From positions 24,103 through 88,102 of the forward strand of contig NZ_JALEGT010000051.1 of NCBI RefSeq assembly GCF_022763305.1: a stretch of DNA of 64,000 nucleotides, read 5' to 3'. The position numbers and the translations under genes were made by a program. Origin of the DNA: Marivita sp. GTDB taxonomy: Bacteria; Pseudomonadota; Alphaproteobacteria; Rhodobacterales; Rhodobacteraceae. The notes under the pieces are model-generated. The model did not search any database. It had not been told where the DNA came from and was given only the letters and a program-made list of their open reading frames with translations. Positions 38,064 through 47,959 of the stretch are shown piece by piece (the first letter of the stretch is position 1; every line of letters begins with the position of its first letter).

Positions 38064-39272
38064 TCAGACCCGCCGCAGCGCCAGCACGGAATTCAACCCT
38101 CCGAAGGCAAAGGCGTTCGACAGGGCCACATCGACCTTGGCCTCGCGCGCCTCGTTCGGCACCACATCGAGCGCGCATTCGGGGTCCGGTTCCTCGTAGC
38201 CGATGGTGGGGGCGATGACCCCGTCGCGCAGGGCCATGATGCAGGCCAGAAGCTCGATCGCGCCGGTGCCCCCGATGCAGTGCCCGTGCATCGACTTGGT
38301 GGACGAGATCATCAGCCGGTCGGCATGGGCCCCGAACACATCCGCTACGGCGGCGCATTCGGTCTTGTCATTGGCAGCGGTGCCAGTGCCGTGGGCATTG
38401 ATATAGCCCACGTCTTCGGGGTTCAGCTTGGCATCATGCAGCGCGCCGGCAATCGCGCGCGCGGCGCCGTTCTTGGACGGCATCACGATGTCCGAGGCGT
38501 CCGAGGTCATGGCAAACCCCACCACTTCGGCCAGGATCTCGGCCCCGCGTTTGCGGGCGTGCTCGTACTCCTCGAACACGAAGACGCCTGCGCCTTCGCC
38601 CTGCACCATGCCGTTGCGGTTGGCGCTGAAGGGGCGGCAGGCGTCCTTGGACATGACACGCAGCCCTTCCCACGCCTTCACGCCACCAAAGCAGAGCATG
38701 GATTCGGACCCGCCGGTGATCATGACCGGGGCCAGCCCGCCATGCACCATCTGGAAGGCCTGGGACATGGCGTGGTTGCTTGAGGCGCAGGCGGTGGACA
38801 CTGTGAAGGTCGGGCCTTTGAGGTTGAACTCCATCGACACATGGCTTGCGGCGGCGTTGTTCATCAGCTTAGGCACGACAAACGGGTGGACCCGGTTCTT
38901 GCCCTCTTCGTAGACGCTGCGGTAATTCTCATCGAGCGTGGTCATGCCACCGCCGGAATTGCCCAGCACGACACCGGATTTCGCAGCCAGCTCGCCAGAG
39001 AACTCCAGCCCCGCCTGCGCCAGTGCTTCGCGGGCGGCGATCAGGGTGAACTGGGTGAACCGGTCATAGAGCGACAATTGCTGACGGTTGAAATGCGCGG
39101 TTTCGTCAAAATCATGCACCTGCGCGCCGATCTGGATCGCCAACCGCTCCACATCGCGGAACACCAAAGGGCCGATGCCACAGCGCCCTTCGCGCATCGC
39201 CTCGAGCGTGTCGTGCACGGACAGTCCCAGCGCGTTGACTGTGCCCGCCCCGGTGATGACCACGCGCTTCAT
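38064..39272 (-). CDS. Beta-ketoacyl-ACP synthase (FabF/KAS II-like)
   Basis: TVSTACASSNHAMSQ (Cys), NAHGTGTAANDKTE (His), KSMHGHCIGGTGAIE (His): complete catalytic triad. Confidence 0.93.
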   Translation of the reverse strand: MKRVVITGAGTVNALGLSVHDTLEAMREGRCGIGPLVFRDVERLAIQIGAQVHDFDETAHFNRQQLSLYDRFTQFTLIAAREALAQAGLEFSGELAAKSGVVLGNSGGGMTTLDENYRSVYEEGKNRVHPFVVPKLMNNAAASHVSMEFNLKGPTFTVSTACASSNHAMSQAFQMVHGGLAPVMITGGSESMLCFGGVKAWEGLRVMSKDACRPFSANRNGMVQGEGAGVFVFEEYEHARKRGAEILAEVVGFAMTSDASDIVMPSKNGAARAIAGALHDAKLNPEDVGYINAHGTGTAANDKTECAAVADVFGAHADRLMISSTKSMHGHCIGGTGAIELLACIMALRDGVIAPTIGYEEPDPECALDVVPNEAREAKVDVALSNAFAFGGLNSVLALRRV

Positions 39273-39278
39273 CGCTGG

Positions 39279-39539
39279 TCAGTCCTTCTGTCGGGCGATC
39301 AGCCCCTCGATCCCGGCCAGAACCGAGGCCACTGACGAGATGTCGAAATCGCTTTTTTCCGGTTCATTGGCGTTGAAGGGCACCTCGATGTCGAATTCCT
39401 CTTCGAGGGCGAAGATACATTCGACCAGTCCCATGCTGTCGATCCCGAGGTCCTGCATCGTGTCGGTCATGCTCACATCCGACGGCTCGATCATGGCTTG
39501 CTCCGCAATGATGCGGATGACCCGGTCCTGTACGCTCAT
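39279..39539 (-). CDS. Acyl carrier protein (dedicated)
   Basis: MSVQDRVIRIIAEQAMIEPSDVSMTDTMQDLGIDSMGLVECIFALEEEFDIEVPF...; phosphopantetheine DSM site. Confidence 0.93.
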   Translation of the reverse strand: MSVQDRVIRIIAEQAMIEPSDVSMTDTMQDLGIDSMGLVECIFALEEEFDIEVPFNANEPEKSDFDISSVASVLAGIEGLIARQKD

Positions 39540-39576
39540 CTGTCCGATCCGATGGCTGTTGCAACTGCCCCGTGAT

Positions 39577-40667
39577 CTAGTCGCTTGGACCCGTCTTTGA
39601 AACCGCTTTCTTGAGGCTGGCGACATCCACGATCAGGCGCGGCAGGCGGCGGAGCTGGCGGTAGATCTCAAGCTGGCTGTCCATCTTCATCGCCGGATAG
39701 CCCAGCATGACGCGGCCCGAGGGCACATTGGACAGCACCTTGGTGGCCCCGCCGGTGACCACGTTGTCCCCGATGAAGAGGTTGTCGCTGACCCCGGTCT
39801 GCCCCCCCAGCACGACATTGTTGCCGATGCGGCTGGACCCGGCGATGCCGACCTGCGCGCAGATCAGGCAATCGTTGCCGATCACCACGTTATGGCCGAT
39901 CTGGGCGAGGTTGTCGAACTTGCACCCGTTGCCGATGCGGGTGGCGCGCACCGTGCCCCGGTCGATGCAACTGTTGGCGCCAAGCTCCACATCGTCGCCG
40001 ATCTCGACGCCGCCCAGCGAATGGATGCGGGCATAGCTTTGCGCGGTCGCCCCCGCCTGATCCCCCAGCGTTTCGCGCACCTTTTCCGCGGCCGAGGGTT
40101 CGGGGGTGACGAAGGAGAACCCATCGGCACCGACTGTGGCCCCGAAATGCGCGATGAAGCGGTCGCCTATGGTGACGCCGTGGCCGATCCTGACGCCCGG
40201 ATGCAGCAGCGCGCCCTCTCCGATCCGCGTGTCGCGTCCGACAAAGACCTGCGCGCCGATCACCGATCCCGCGCCGATCCGGACGCCTGCACCTATGACA
40301 GCGAACGGCCCCACCGAGACGCCGTCGCCCAGTTGCGCCGTGGGGTCGATCACTGCTGTCTCGTGTATGCCTGTCGGATATCCGGCACCCGGATCCATCA
40401 TGGCCGACAGGCCCGACATCGCGAACCGGGGGCGCGGCGACATCAGGGCGGCGTCCAGCCCCATCGCCCGCCAATCCGCGCCGTCCCAGAGCATCGCCGC
40501 GCGCGCCCTGCCCTGCCACAGTTGATCCGCAAATTCAGGTTTCATCGCGAGGGCGAGATCACTCTCGCCAGCCTGCGCCGGTTCGGCCACGGCCGACACC
40601 TTCAATGCGGTATCGCCTTCGGCGCGGATGCCGAGGGCGTCCGCGATCTGTGCAATGGTGTAGGACA
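39577..40667 (-). CDS. lpxD: UDP-3-O-acylglucosamine N-acyltransferase LpxD
   Basis: MSYTIAQIADALGIRAEGD...; left-handed beta-helix hexapeptides; HFGATVGADGFSFV...RIHSLGGVEIGDDVELGANSCIDRGTV...TKIGNG-like; NLAQIGHNVVIGNDCLICAQVGIAGSS. Confidence 0.95.
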
Positions 40668-40696
40668 TGCTGCCTCCGGCCTGATTGCCGAGAGAT

Positions 40697-42310
40697 TTAG
40701 CTGCGAACGCCGCCGATCTCCACCCCTGCCGCACGAAGGGCGTCCCAGATCGCCGCATCGCGACCGTAGACATCGCGGCGGTACTTGGTGTGGCCCTTGG
40801 CCGTCGTGAAGGCGGTCCGGTAGATCAGGTGCACCGGCACGGGCTGATCGAGGTTGACCCGCGTTTCGGACCCGCTGCGCAGACGCGACTGGAAAAAGCC
40901 GACCGGATCATCGGTCTGTCGTGCCAGCAACGCATAGGCAAAATCGTGCGGATCATTGAGACGCACGCAGCCATGGCTGTAGGTGCGTACCTCGCGCGAA
41001 AACAGGCTCTTGGCCGGTGTGTCATGCAGGTAGATGTTGTGCTTGTTGGGGAACATGAACTTGACCGTTCCCAGCGCGTTGTTCGGTCCCGGCGGCTGAC
41101 GCATGGCAAACGGGAAGCTGTTGCCGCTGTAGCGGGCAAAGCTCTGGTTGCGGCTGACGACACGGCCCCGGCTGTCAGTGATCTGCAGATGCGATACGGC
41201 CCCCGGATTGGAGCGCAGTTTCGGCAGGTACTCATTCACGATGATCGAGCGCGGCACGTACCAACTCGGGTTGATCACCATATGGTCCATCACATCCGAG
41301 AATTCCGGTGTCTGACGGTCGATGTCCTGATGACCGACAACCGACCGGGTCTCGAAGGTCAGCTTGCCATGGTCGAAGATACGGGCGTTGAAATCCGTAA
41401 GATTGACAAGAATGTGCCGATCACCAAGGCCCTCGGGCTTGTTGATCCAGCGTTCGCGCTCCATCGCCACGATGACCGATTTCAGCCGGTCCTGCGGCGG
41501 GACGTTGATCTGGGCGAGCGTTTCACCCCCGGCCACGCCATCGACGGTCAGGCCGTGGTCTTCCTGGAAGGTGCGAACCGCTTCGGTCAGGGATGTGTCG
41601 TAGCGCGCCGTGACAGTGGGATCGAGATAGCCCATCGCGATGAGACGGTCGCGCAGCGCCACAACCCCTGCCCCGGTAACACCGGGCTCATACTTGCCGG
41701 AGGGCACAGGCGCACCCCACCCGCCATGGGCGATGCGATGTTCCAGCCGCATCTTGGATTTCATCAGTCGGGCGTATTCCTGCGACTGCGGCACCAGCGA
41801 CGCAAGAAACGCCTGCGGGGCATCCGACATCAGCCCGTCGAGGTAGTAGCTGGTCTCGCGGCGCGGGATGTCGCGGACGATTTCATTGCGGACGCGGCGC
41901 GGATTGTCGATCACGCCGGTCTGCAGATCGCGGGCAAACTGGAGATAGAGTTCGGTCAGCGACACTTCGAGCGCACCACGGTCGAATCCGCTCCGGACGG
42001 ACGCCATGCGCGACAGGAGCGCCTCGGCGTCATATCGCGATGCAGGCAGTCCGTGGTAATGCGCCATGCTCAGCGCCTCGAGCAACGCGGTGCGGCGTTC
42101 GAGATCGGCCGGCGTGCCACCGGTCCAGATCGGCTCGAATCCACGCTCACGGTAAAAGGCGGCGATCTGCTCGTCGCCTGACAGGCTTTCGGCCACGGCT
42201 TGCTGGAAGGCCGTGACCTGAACCGCTCCGGCGCTCTGCGGGACCGTATAGCTGGCCGCCACAAGGGCGATCACGGCTGCGCCACGCAAAAACGTCCGAT
42301 AGGTCATCAT
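40697..42310 (-). CDS. L,D-transpeptidase (YkuD/YcbB-like) with peptidoglycan-binding domain
   Basis: MMTYRTFLRGAAVIALVAASYTVPQSAGAVQ...; ...KHNIYLHDTPAKSLFSREVRTYSHGCVRLNDPHDFAYALL (SHGCVR active site). Confidence 0.95.
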   Translation of the reverse strand: MMTYRTFLRGAAVIALVAASYTVPQSAGAVQVTAFQQAVAESLSGDEQIAAFYRERGFEPIWTGGTPADLERRTALLEALSMAHYHGLPASRYDAEALLSRMASVRSGFDRGALEVSLTELYLQFARDLQTGVIDNPRRVRNEIVRDIPRRETSYYLDGLMSDAPQAFLASLVPQSQEYARLMKSKMRLEHRIAHGGWGAPVPSGKYEPGVTGAGVVALRDRLIAMGYLDPTVTARYDTSLTEAVRTFQEDHGLTVDGVAGGETLAQINVPPQDRLKSVIVAMERERWINKPEGLGDRHILVNLTDFNARIFDHGKLTFETRSVVGHQDIDRQTPEFSDVMDHMVINPSWYVPRSIIVNEYLPKLRSNPGAVSHLQITDSRGRVVSRNQSFARYSGNSFPFAMRQPPGPNNALGTVKFMFPNKHNIYLHDTPAKSLFSREVRTYSHGCVRLNDPHDFAYALLARQTDDPVGFFQSRLRSGSETRVNLDQPVPVHLIYRTAFTTAKGHTKYRRDVYGRDAAIWDALRAAGVEIGGVRS

Positions 42311-42650
42311 TTTCTCTCCAAAAGGCCCAAACCCAACCCGCAAGGGTACAGCGTTGTTCCCGATGGTCCCGTTGGCAGCCACGGCTGTCCATTCACAAAA
42401 AGTTTGTTTTTGCGTTTTATCAGGGACATGCGGCACCTCTGCATCGCCCATGGCACGTGTAGCGTAACTTTAACACAGTTTGCGAGTTTAAGCAGAATCC
42501 TGCCGAAAATGCTTGAATTGGAAATTTCCTCGGAACTTTAGGTTTTTTTGAGATTCGGGATGTGTCATAGTCTGCGCACCAAGGCATTCGGCAGGTCCGT
42601 GGAACGACACGGACGACGGGTAAAGTGAAAAACGGGACAGGCACTTTTCA

Positions 42651-43220
42651 ATGACTGACACGGTATCTGGCGGCTTCACGCGCCGTGGATTGCTGGCCGC
42701 CTTCGCGGCAACAGCTGTCACAGCGGCGCCAACTTTCGCAAATGCGGCAGGGTTCCTGCGCGGCGGGGGGGATATCCGACGGATCAAGATGTACTCTGGC
42801 CGCACCGGCGAACGCATCGACATGATCTACTGGATCGAAGGTGAATATATCGGGGACGCCGTCAAAGAGGTGCACCACTTCATGCGCGACTGGCGCACCA
42901 ATGACGTGAAATCCATCGATCTGCGCACGATCGACATTATGGCGGCGGCGCATAATCTTCTCGACGTATCCGAACCCTACATGCTTCTGAGCGGCTATCG
43001 CAGCCCCAAGACCAACGCTATGCTGCGCAGCCGCAGCTCCGGCGTTGCAAAGAATTCCCTGCATCTCAAGGGCCAGGCGGCAGACCTGCGCCTCAATTCG
43101 CGGTCGGTCAACCAGATGGCGCGCGCCGCAGCGGCCTGCAAGGCCGGAGGCGTCGGCCGCTATTCCGGGTCGAACTTCGTGCACATGGATTGCGGTCCCG
43201 TCCGCAGCTGGGGCGGGTAA
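42651..43220 (+). CDS. DUF882/YcbK-like (M15) Tat-exported protein
   Basis: MTDTVSGGFTRRGLLAAFAATAVTAAPTFANA (Tat signal); ...YMLLSGYRSPKTNAMLRSRSSGVAKNSLHLKGQAADLRL...GRYSGSNFVHMDCGPVRSW. Confidence 0.92.
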   Translation: MTDTVSGGFTRRGLLAAFAATAVTAAPTFANAAGFLRGGGDIRRIKMYSGRTGERIDMIYWIEGEYIGDAVKEVHHFMRDWRTNDVKSIDLRTIDIMAAAHNLLDVSEPYMLLSGYRSPKTNAMLRSRSSGVAKNSLHLKGQAADLRLNSRSVNQMARAAAACKAGGVGRYSGSNFVHMDCGPVRSWGG

Positions 43221-43249
43221 CGCACCCTTTCCATCTGTTACACATGATG

Positions 43250-43280
43250 AAGGCTGCCGATCCGGCAGCCTTTGCCTTTT
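43250..43280. terminator. Intrinsic terminator between convergent genes
   Basis: AAGGCTGCCG-ATC-CGGCAGCCTT-TGCCTTTTT. Confidence 0.85.
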
Positions 43281-43313
43281 TGAAGGACGGGGACACGCAG
43301 CCCCCTTCCCCGA

Positions 43314-45269
43314 TCAGAACGACATCTTGTAGGTCACTGCGCCGGTAAAGCCGCGCGATCCGTCGAGGCCGATGGAACTTGTGCCGGTCAGGCTCAGGAA
43401 CGCCCCCGATCCCATCTCCTTGACCACCGAGCCCGAGATGTAGCCCCATGTCTGGTCCGGACGCGGCGCGGACACGCTGCCGAGCGTGTTGGCATCCGGC
43501 CCGAGCGACACGACCAGCGGATCATCGTTGAAATCATGCTCGATCGAGCCACGCAGGTTGAACACCACCCCGTCCATGTTCGCCGGCGAGAAGATAGCGG
43601 ACAGACCTGCGGTCAGGCGCTTGGATTCGTATTCGCTGTCGCCATAGGACAGGCTGGCTGCGCCATTCGATTCGGTGAAGCCGTCGATGGACACCTTTTC
43701 CCATGTGTAATGCGCAAACGGGTTGAGCCGCACCTGATCGTTCAGCGGATAGATCGCGCCGCCACCGATCCGGGCAAAGCGATAGCTGCCTTCGGTATCG
43801 GCAGTGTAGGTCTCGGTCGCAGGACCAAGGGTAAAGCTGCGGGTGATGTCATCGACATTGATCCGCCCGCCGCCGAAGGCCGCGTTCAGATAGTATTTTG
43901 GAGACAGGGCAATCTGGCCGAACACGACGCCGATCAACAAGTCCGTGTCGAAACCGCCCGCGTCATTGTCGAAATCGACCTCGCCGTAATCAAGGCTGAT
44001 CCCCGCGCCGATGGTCGCATTGGGTGCAACCGCGATGTCGGCCCCCGCCTTGAGCACCCGCGTCGCCCCTTCGAGCCCCGGTGTCACCTGCTGCGCGTCG
44101 CCCTCGAAACTGCCGAAATCAAGGCTGGCATAGACGTCGATCTCGCCCACCTCGCGGCGCCGCCGCTCGCCGTTTTCGTCCGTGGTGAACAGCACCGTGG
44201 GGTTCATCCGGTTCTCGATCGAAAGCCCGTGCTGACGCAAGGCGGTCATCGTGGCCACGGAAATCGCACCGGTCTGCGTGGCCGCCTGAAGCCCGGCAAA
44301 CGCCGCCTGACCGAACAGCGCATGGGCCGAAGTCGTGGGGTGGACACCGTCGGCAAAGACGCGCTGCTCGCTGTCGGCGCTGGCGTTCAACCCCTGCAGA
44401 CAGCTGAGCGAGGTGTCCGGACAGGCCGGGATCACGGCAGCATTCGGCGCGGTGAACCCGTATTTCGCCGGATCGGCCTGAACCGCGCCCAAAAGCTTCT
44501 GGCTGTCCACGATCACCGCGCGGTCCCCGATGGAGGCCAGCAGGGTGCTGTTGAACGCGTTGGTCAAGGCTGTCTGCAGACCTGCGCCCTGCGGACCCGA
44601 GGAAATACCGAAAGGCGTCGTGCCGATGTCCGGGATGGTGACGACAATCACGGACTCCGCACCGGCCGCGCGAACGCGGTCGACAAGACCCACCAGTTCG
44701 GTGGCGGCCTGCGCCATGTTCGCCGCTGCCGCATCGGGCGCAAGCAGACCGCCTCCAACCGCGCCAGCCTGCGCGAAGACATCGTTGGCCCCGCCCCAGA
44801 GAATGACCAGATCGTTCTCGCCCAGCTCGGGGCGATCCGCCAGCATCCGGTCCACCTGTTCGGTCAGCGACCGTGTGGTGATGCCCTGCGACGGGTTGAA
44901 TCCGATACCCGTCGGGTCGGTCACGCGCGATCCACCTTCGGCATAGATCGTGCCGCCCAGCGCCACTTCGCCCTGCCCGGCCAGCGGCACCGCCGAATAG
45001 ACATTGGGACCAAGGGCCAAACCCAGCTCGCGGCCAAGGAATTCGCCATAGGTCAGCGACGATCCGTCGGGCGCGTTGGTCAGGAACTTGTAGTTGATGA
45101 CCGGCAGTGCCCCCATCCCGCCCGCAATCACCGATTGCGAATAGGCCCCCGCATCGCTCAGCGAGTCGCCTATGATGAATACATCATCGAAGCGCAGCTC
45201 TTCTGCGGTGGCGAGACCCGCAAGTCCCGTGAGCATGGTGCTGGCAAGGGCAAGTGTTCTGAACGTCAT
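43314..45269 (-). CDS. Autotransporter-domain SGNH/GDSL hydrolase
   Basis: FDDVFIIGDSLSDAGAYSQS (GDSL-type block); VILWGGANDVF; DGVHPTTSAH; C-terminal autotransporter beta-barrel ending ...AVTYKMSF. Confidence 0.93.
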   Translation of the reverse strand: MTFRTLALASTMLTGLAGLATAEELRFDDVFIIGDSLSDAGAYSQSVIAGGMGALPVINYKFLTNAPDGSSLTYGEFLGRELGLALGPNVYSAVPLAGQGEVALGGTIYAEGGSRVTDPTGIGFNPSQGITTRSLTEQVDRMLADRPELGENDLVILWGGANDVFAQAGAVGGGLLAPDAAAANMAQAATELVGLVDRVRAAGAESVIVVTIPDIGTTPFGISSGPQGAGLQTALTNAFNSTLLASIGDRAVIVDSQKLLGAVQADPAKYGFTAPNAAVIPACPDTSLSCLQGLNASADSEQRVFADGVHPTTSAHALFGQAAFAGLQAATQTGAISVATMTALRQHGLSIENRMNPTVLFTTDENGERRRREVGEIDVYASLDFGSFEGDAQQVTPGLEGATRVLKAGADIAVAPNATIGAGISLDYGEVDFDNDAGGFDTDLLIGVVFGQIALSPKYYLNAAFGGGRINVDDITRSFTLGPATETYTADTEGSYRFARIGGGAIYPLNDQVRLNPFAHYTWEKVSIDGFTESNGAASLSYGDSEYESKRLTAGLSAIFSPANMDGVVFNLRGSIEHDFNDDPLVVSLGPDANTLGSVSAPRPDQTWGYISGSVVKEMGSGAFLSLTGTSSIGLDGSRGFTGAVTYKMSF

Positions 45270-45387
45270 GGACTGTCCTCCCGTCGGCGGTTTTTTGCTG
45301 CCATCTTGTTGCGACAACTGAACAGAGCCGACGGGGCTCAAGTCAACGGCAAACTGCGCGTTTGGGCTGAATTGACGTGAGGTGACA

Positions 45388-45409
45388 CGTCGGAGAACCA
45401 TCTCCGACG
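45388..45409. terminator. Hairpin downstream of the aminotransferase gene (no clear T-tract)
   Basis: CGTCGGAGA-ACCA-TCTCCGACG, perfect 9-bp stem. Confidence 0.5.
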
Positions 45410-45438
45410 CAACTCGACCTTGCAGCCATGACGAATGA

Positions 45439-46824
45439 TCAGGCGCTCAGTTCGGCCTGAAACCCGTCGAGGCTTTTCTCGACAGCGGCGAGGATTTCGC
45501 TGATCTGCGCGGATTGGATGATCATCGGCGGACAGAACGCCATCGCGTCCATCATGTTGCGCGAGATCAGACCGTTCTTCAGAAAATGCGCATTGAGCCC
45601 CGCGCCCATCTTGCCGGGTGCGAATTCCTCCGCGCGGCCCTCTGGTGCAACGATTTCCAGCGCAGCGATCAGGCCCACGCCCCGCGCCTCGCCCACCAGC
45701 GGGTGATCGACGAAGGTGCGCAGGCCCGCCTGCAACTCGGCCCCGCGTTCGGCGGCATTCGCCACGAGATCGCGTTCCTCGATGATCTTGAGGTTCTCCA
45801 GCGCCACCGCCGCCCCAACCGGATGCGCGCCGCCGGTATAGCCGTGGCCCAACACGCCGATGCGCCCGGATTCGTCGGCGATGGGCGCATAGACCTCTTC
45901 GGTCATCATAAAGGCCGAGAACGGGAAATAGGACGACGTGATCTGCTTTGACATGGTCATGATGTCGGGTTTGATGCCGAAGGTCTCGCAGCCGAACATC
46001 TTGCCGGTCCGGCCAAAGCCGCAGATCACCTCGTCGGCGATCAGCAGGATGTCGTAATTTCCCAGGACCGCCTGGATTTTCTCCCAATAGGTCTTGGGCG
46101 GCACGACAACGCCGCCCGCGCCCATCACCGGTTCAGCGATGAAGGCCGCAATCGTATCCGGCCCTTCCGCCTGGATCATCGCGTCGAGGTCTTCAGCGCA
46201 GCGGGTGGCGAACTGTTCTTCGCTCTCTCCCTCCTGCCCTTCGCGCCAGTAATGCGGGCAGGTCGTGTGCAGGATGCCGGGCAGCGGCAGGTCGAAGGAT
46301 TTGTGGTTGTAGGGCAGCCCGGTCATCGAGGCCGAGGCAATCGTCACCCCGTGATAGCCCCGAATGCGCGAAATCACTTTCTTCTTCTCGGGCTTGCCCA
46401 GCGCGTTCGAGCGGTACCAGACCATCTTGAGGATCGTGTCATTTGCCTCGGACCCGGAATTGGTGAAGAACACCTTGCTCATCGGCACGGGGGCCATGCC
46501 GATCAGCTTTTCCGCCAGATCAATCGCCGGCCCGTGCGAGCGGTGTGCGAAGTTGTGATAGTAAGGCAGCTTCTGCATCTGCCGGGTCGCTGCATCAATC
46601 AGGCGCTGTTCGTTGAAGCCGACGGCAACACTCCAGAGGCCTGACATGCCCTCGATATACTTGTTGCCATGGGTGTCGAACACATGAACGCCCTCGCCCC
46701 GGTCCATGATCAGCGGGCCGTTCTGCTCGTGCAGGCGGGCATTGGTGTAGCTGTGGAAGTGGTAGGCAATGTCGCGGGCTTCGTCGGAATTCGGGCGCAG
46801 GTCCATGGGGCACATCTTTCGCAA
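45439..46824 (-). CDS. Class III (omega) aminotransferase
   Basis: ...GNKYIEGMSGLWSVAVGFNEQRLIDAATRQMQKLPYYHNFAHRSHGPAIDLAEKL...ADEVICGFGRTGKMFGCETFGIKPDIMTMSKQITSSYFPFSA... Confidence 0.93.
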   Translation of the reverse strand: MRKMCPMDLRPNSDEARDIAYHFHSYTNARLHEQNGPLIMDRGEGVHVFDTHGNKYIEGMSGLWSVAVGFNEQRLIDAATRQMQKLPYYHNFAHRSHGPAIDLAEKLIGMAPVPMSKVFFTNSGSEANDTILKMVWYRSNALGKPEKKKVISRIRGYHGVTIASASMTGLPYNHKSFDLPLPGILHTTCPHYWREGQEGESEEQFATRCAEDLDAMIQAEGPDTIAAFIAEPVMGAGGVVVPPKTYWEKIQAVLGNYDILLIADEVICGFGRTGKMFGCETFGIKPDIMTMSKQITSSYFPFSAFMMTEEVYAPIADESGRIGVLGHGYTGGAHPVGAAVALENLKIIEERDLVANAAERGAELQAGLRTFVDHPLVGEARGVGLIAALEIVAPEGRAEEFAPGKMGAGLNAHFLKNGLISRNMMDAMAFCPPMIIQSAQISEILAAVEKSLDGFQAELSA

Positions 46825-46933
46825 TCTCGGTGAGTCTTGTGATGCAGCTAAAAGGTTCGCCGCTGGCGTGGCAAGGGGGGACGGGCCATGCTAGCCCTGT
46901 CATATCGCCCCGGACCAAGAAGGGAGAGCCTGC

Positions 46934-47959
46934 ATGAAAACCTATTTCGACGAGCGCCAACTGGGACACAAACCCGAGGTCTACTATCGCGGCGGCGCGC
47001 CGATGCCGCATCCGGAACAGCCCGAACGCGCTATCCTGATCCGGGACATGCTGCTGGCGAACGGGTTTGTGGTCGAGGCACCGCAGGATTTCGGGATCGC
47101 GCCCGTGAAGGCAGTGCATGATCCGGCCTATGTCGATTTCTTTTTAGATGCCTATGACCGGTTCCTTGCGGAAGCCCCTGACGGCGCGCTTGGCATTCCC
47201 ACACGCCACCCCGGCACACGGCGCGGGCGCTGCCCGAAGGACATCAACGGTGCGATGGGGTGGTGGATGACCGACACCTCGACGCCGCTCACCGAGAATA
47301 CCTACGAGGCGATCTACTGGTCCGCACAGACCGCCCTTGCCGCGGCCACGGACGTGGTGAACGGCGCGCGCGCCGCCTACGGGCTGAGCCGCCCGCCGGG
47401 GCATCATGCGATGACCAACTGCGCGAACGGGTTCTGTTTCTTCAACAACGCCGCCATTGCAGCGCATCACCTGCGGGGCAAATGGGAAAGGGTCGCACTT
47501 CTGGATGTGGATGTGCATACGGGAAATGGCAGCCTCGACATCTTCTATGACCGGGACGATGTGTTCTTCTGTTCGCTGCATCCCGACCCGGCGGTCTATC
47601 CCACCTTCTATCTGGGCTATGCGGATGAGACCGGCGAAGGCGCGGGCCTTGGGTTCACCCGCAACGAGGTCCTGAGCATGGGCGATGGTGAGGCCGAGGT
47701 TCTCGCCGCCCTCGACCGTGGTATCGCCGCGGTTCAGGAGTTCGACGCCGAAGCGCTGGTGGTGTCGCTGGGCTTTGACATGGCCGCAGATGATCCGTTG
47801 GCGGCGGTGCAGGTCTATGCCGAAGGTTTCGCCGAAATGGCCCGCCGGATCGCGGCGATGGGATTGCCGACGGTGCTCATTCAAGAAGGCGGCTATCTTG
47901 GCCCGTCGCTGCGCACCAATGCCGAAGCCTTCCTGACCACGTTCCGCGACAGCCTTTAG
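46934..47959 (+). CDS. Histone deacetylase family / acetylpolyamine amidohydrolase
   Basis: AYGLSRPPGHHAMTNCANGFCFFNNAAIAAHHLRGKWERVALLDVDVHTGNGSLDIFYDRDDVFFCSLH. Confidence 0.92.
   Translation: MKTYFDERQLGHKPEVYYRGGAPMPHPEQPERAILIRDMLLANGFVVEAPQDFGIAPVKAVHDPAYVDFFLDAYDRFLAEAPDGALGIPTRHPGTRRGRCPKDINGAMGWWMTDTSTPLTENTYEAIYWSAQTALAAATDVVNGARAAYGLSRPPGHHAMTNCANGFCFFNNAAIAAHHLRGKWERVALLDVDVHTGNGSLDIFYDRDDVFFCSLHPDPAVYPTFYLGYADETGEGAGLGFTRNEVLSMGDGEAEVLAALDRGIAAVQEFDAEALVVSLGFDMAADDPLAAVQVYAEGFAEMARRIAAMGLPTVLIQEGGYLGPSLRTNAEAFLTTFRDSL

Noticed and set aside
40685-42181. 498-aa plus-strand ORF
   Set aside because: Antisense to the L,D-transpeptidase with an intact SHGCVR motif.
43536-45380. 614-aa plus-strand ORF
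   Set aside because: Antisense shadow of the autotransporter GDSL hydrolase.
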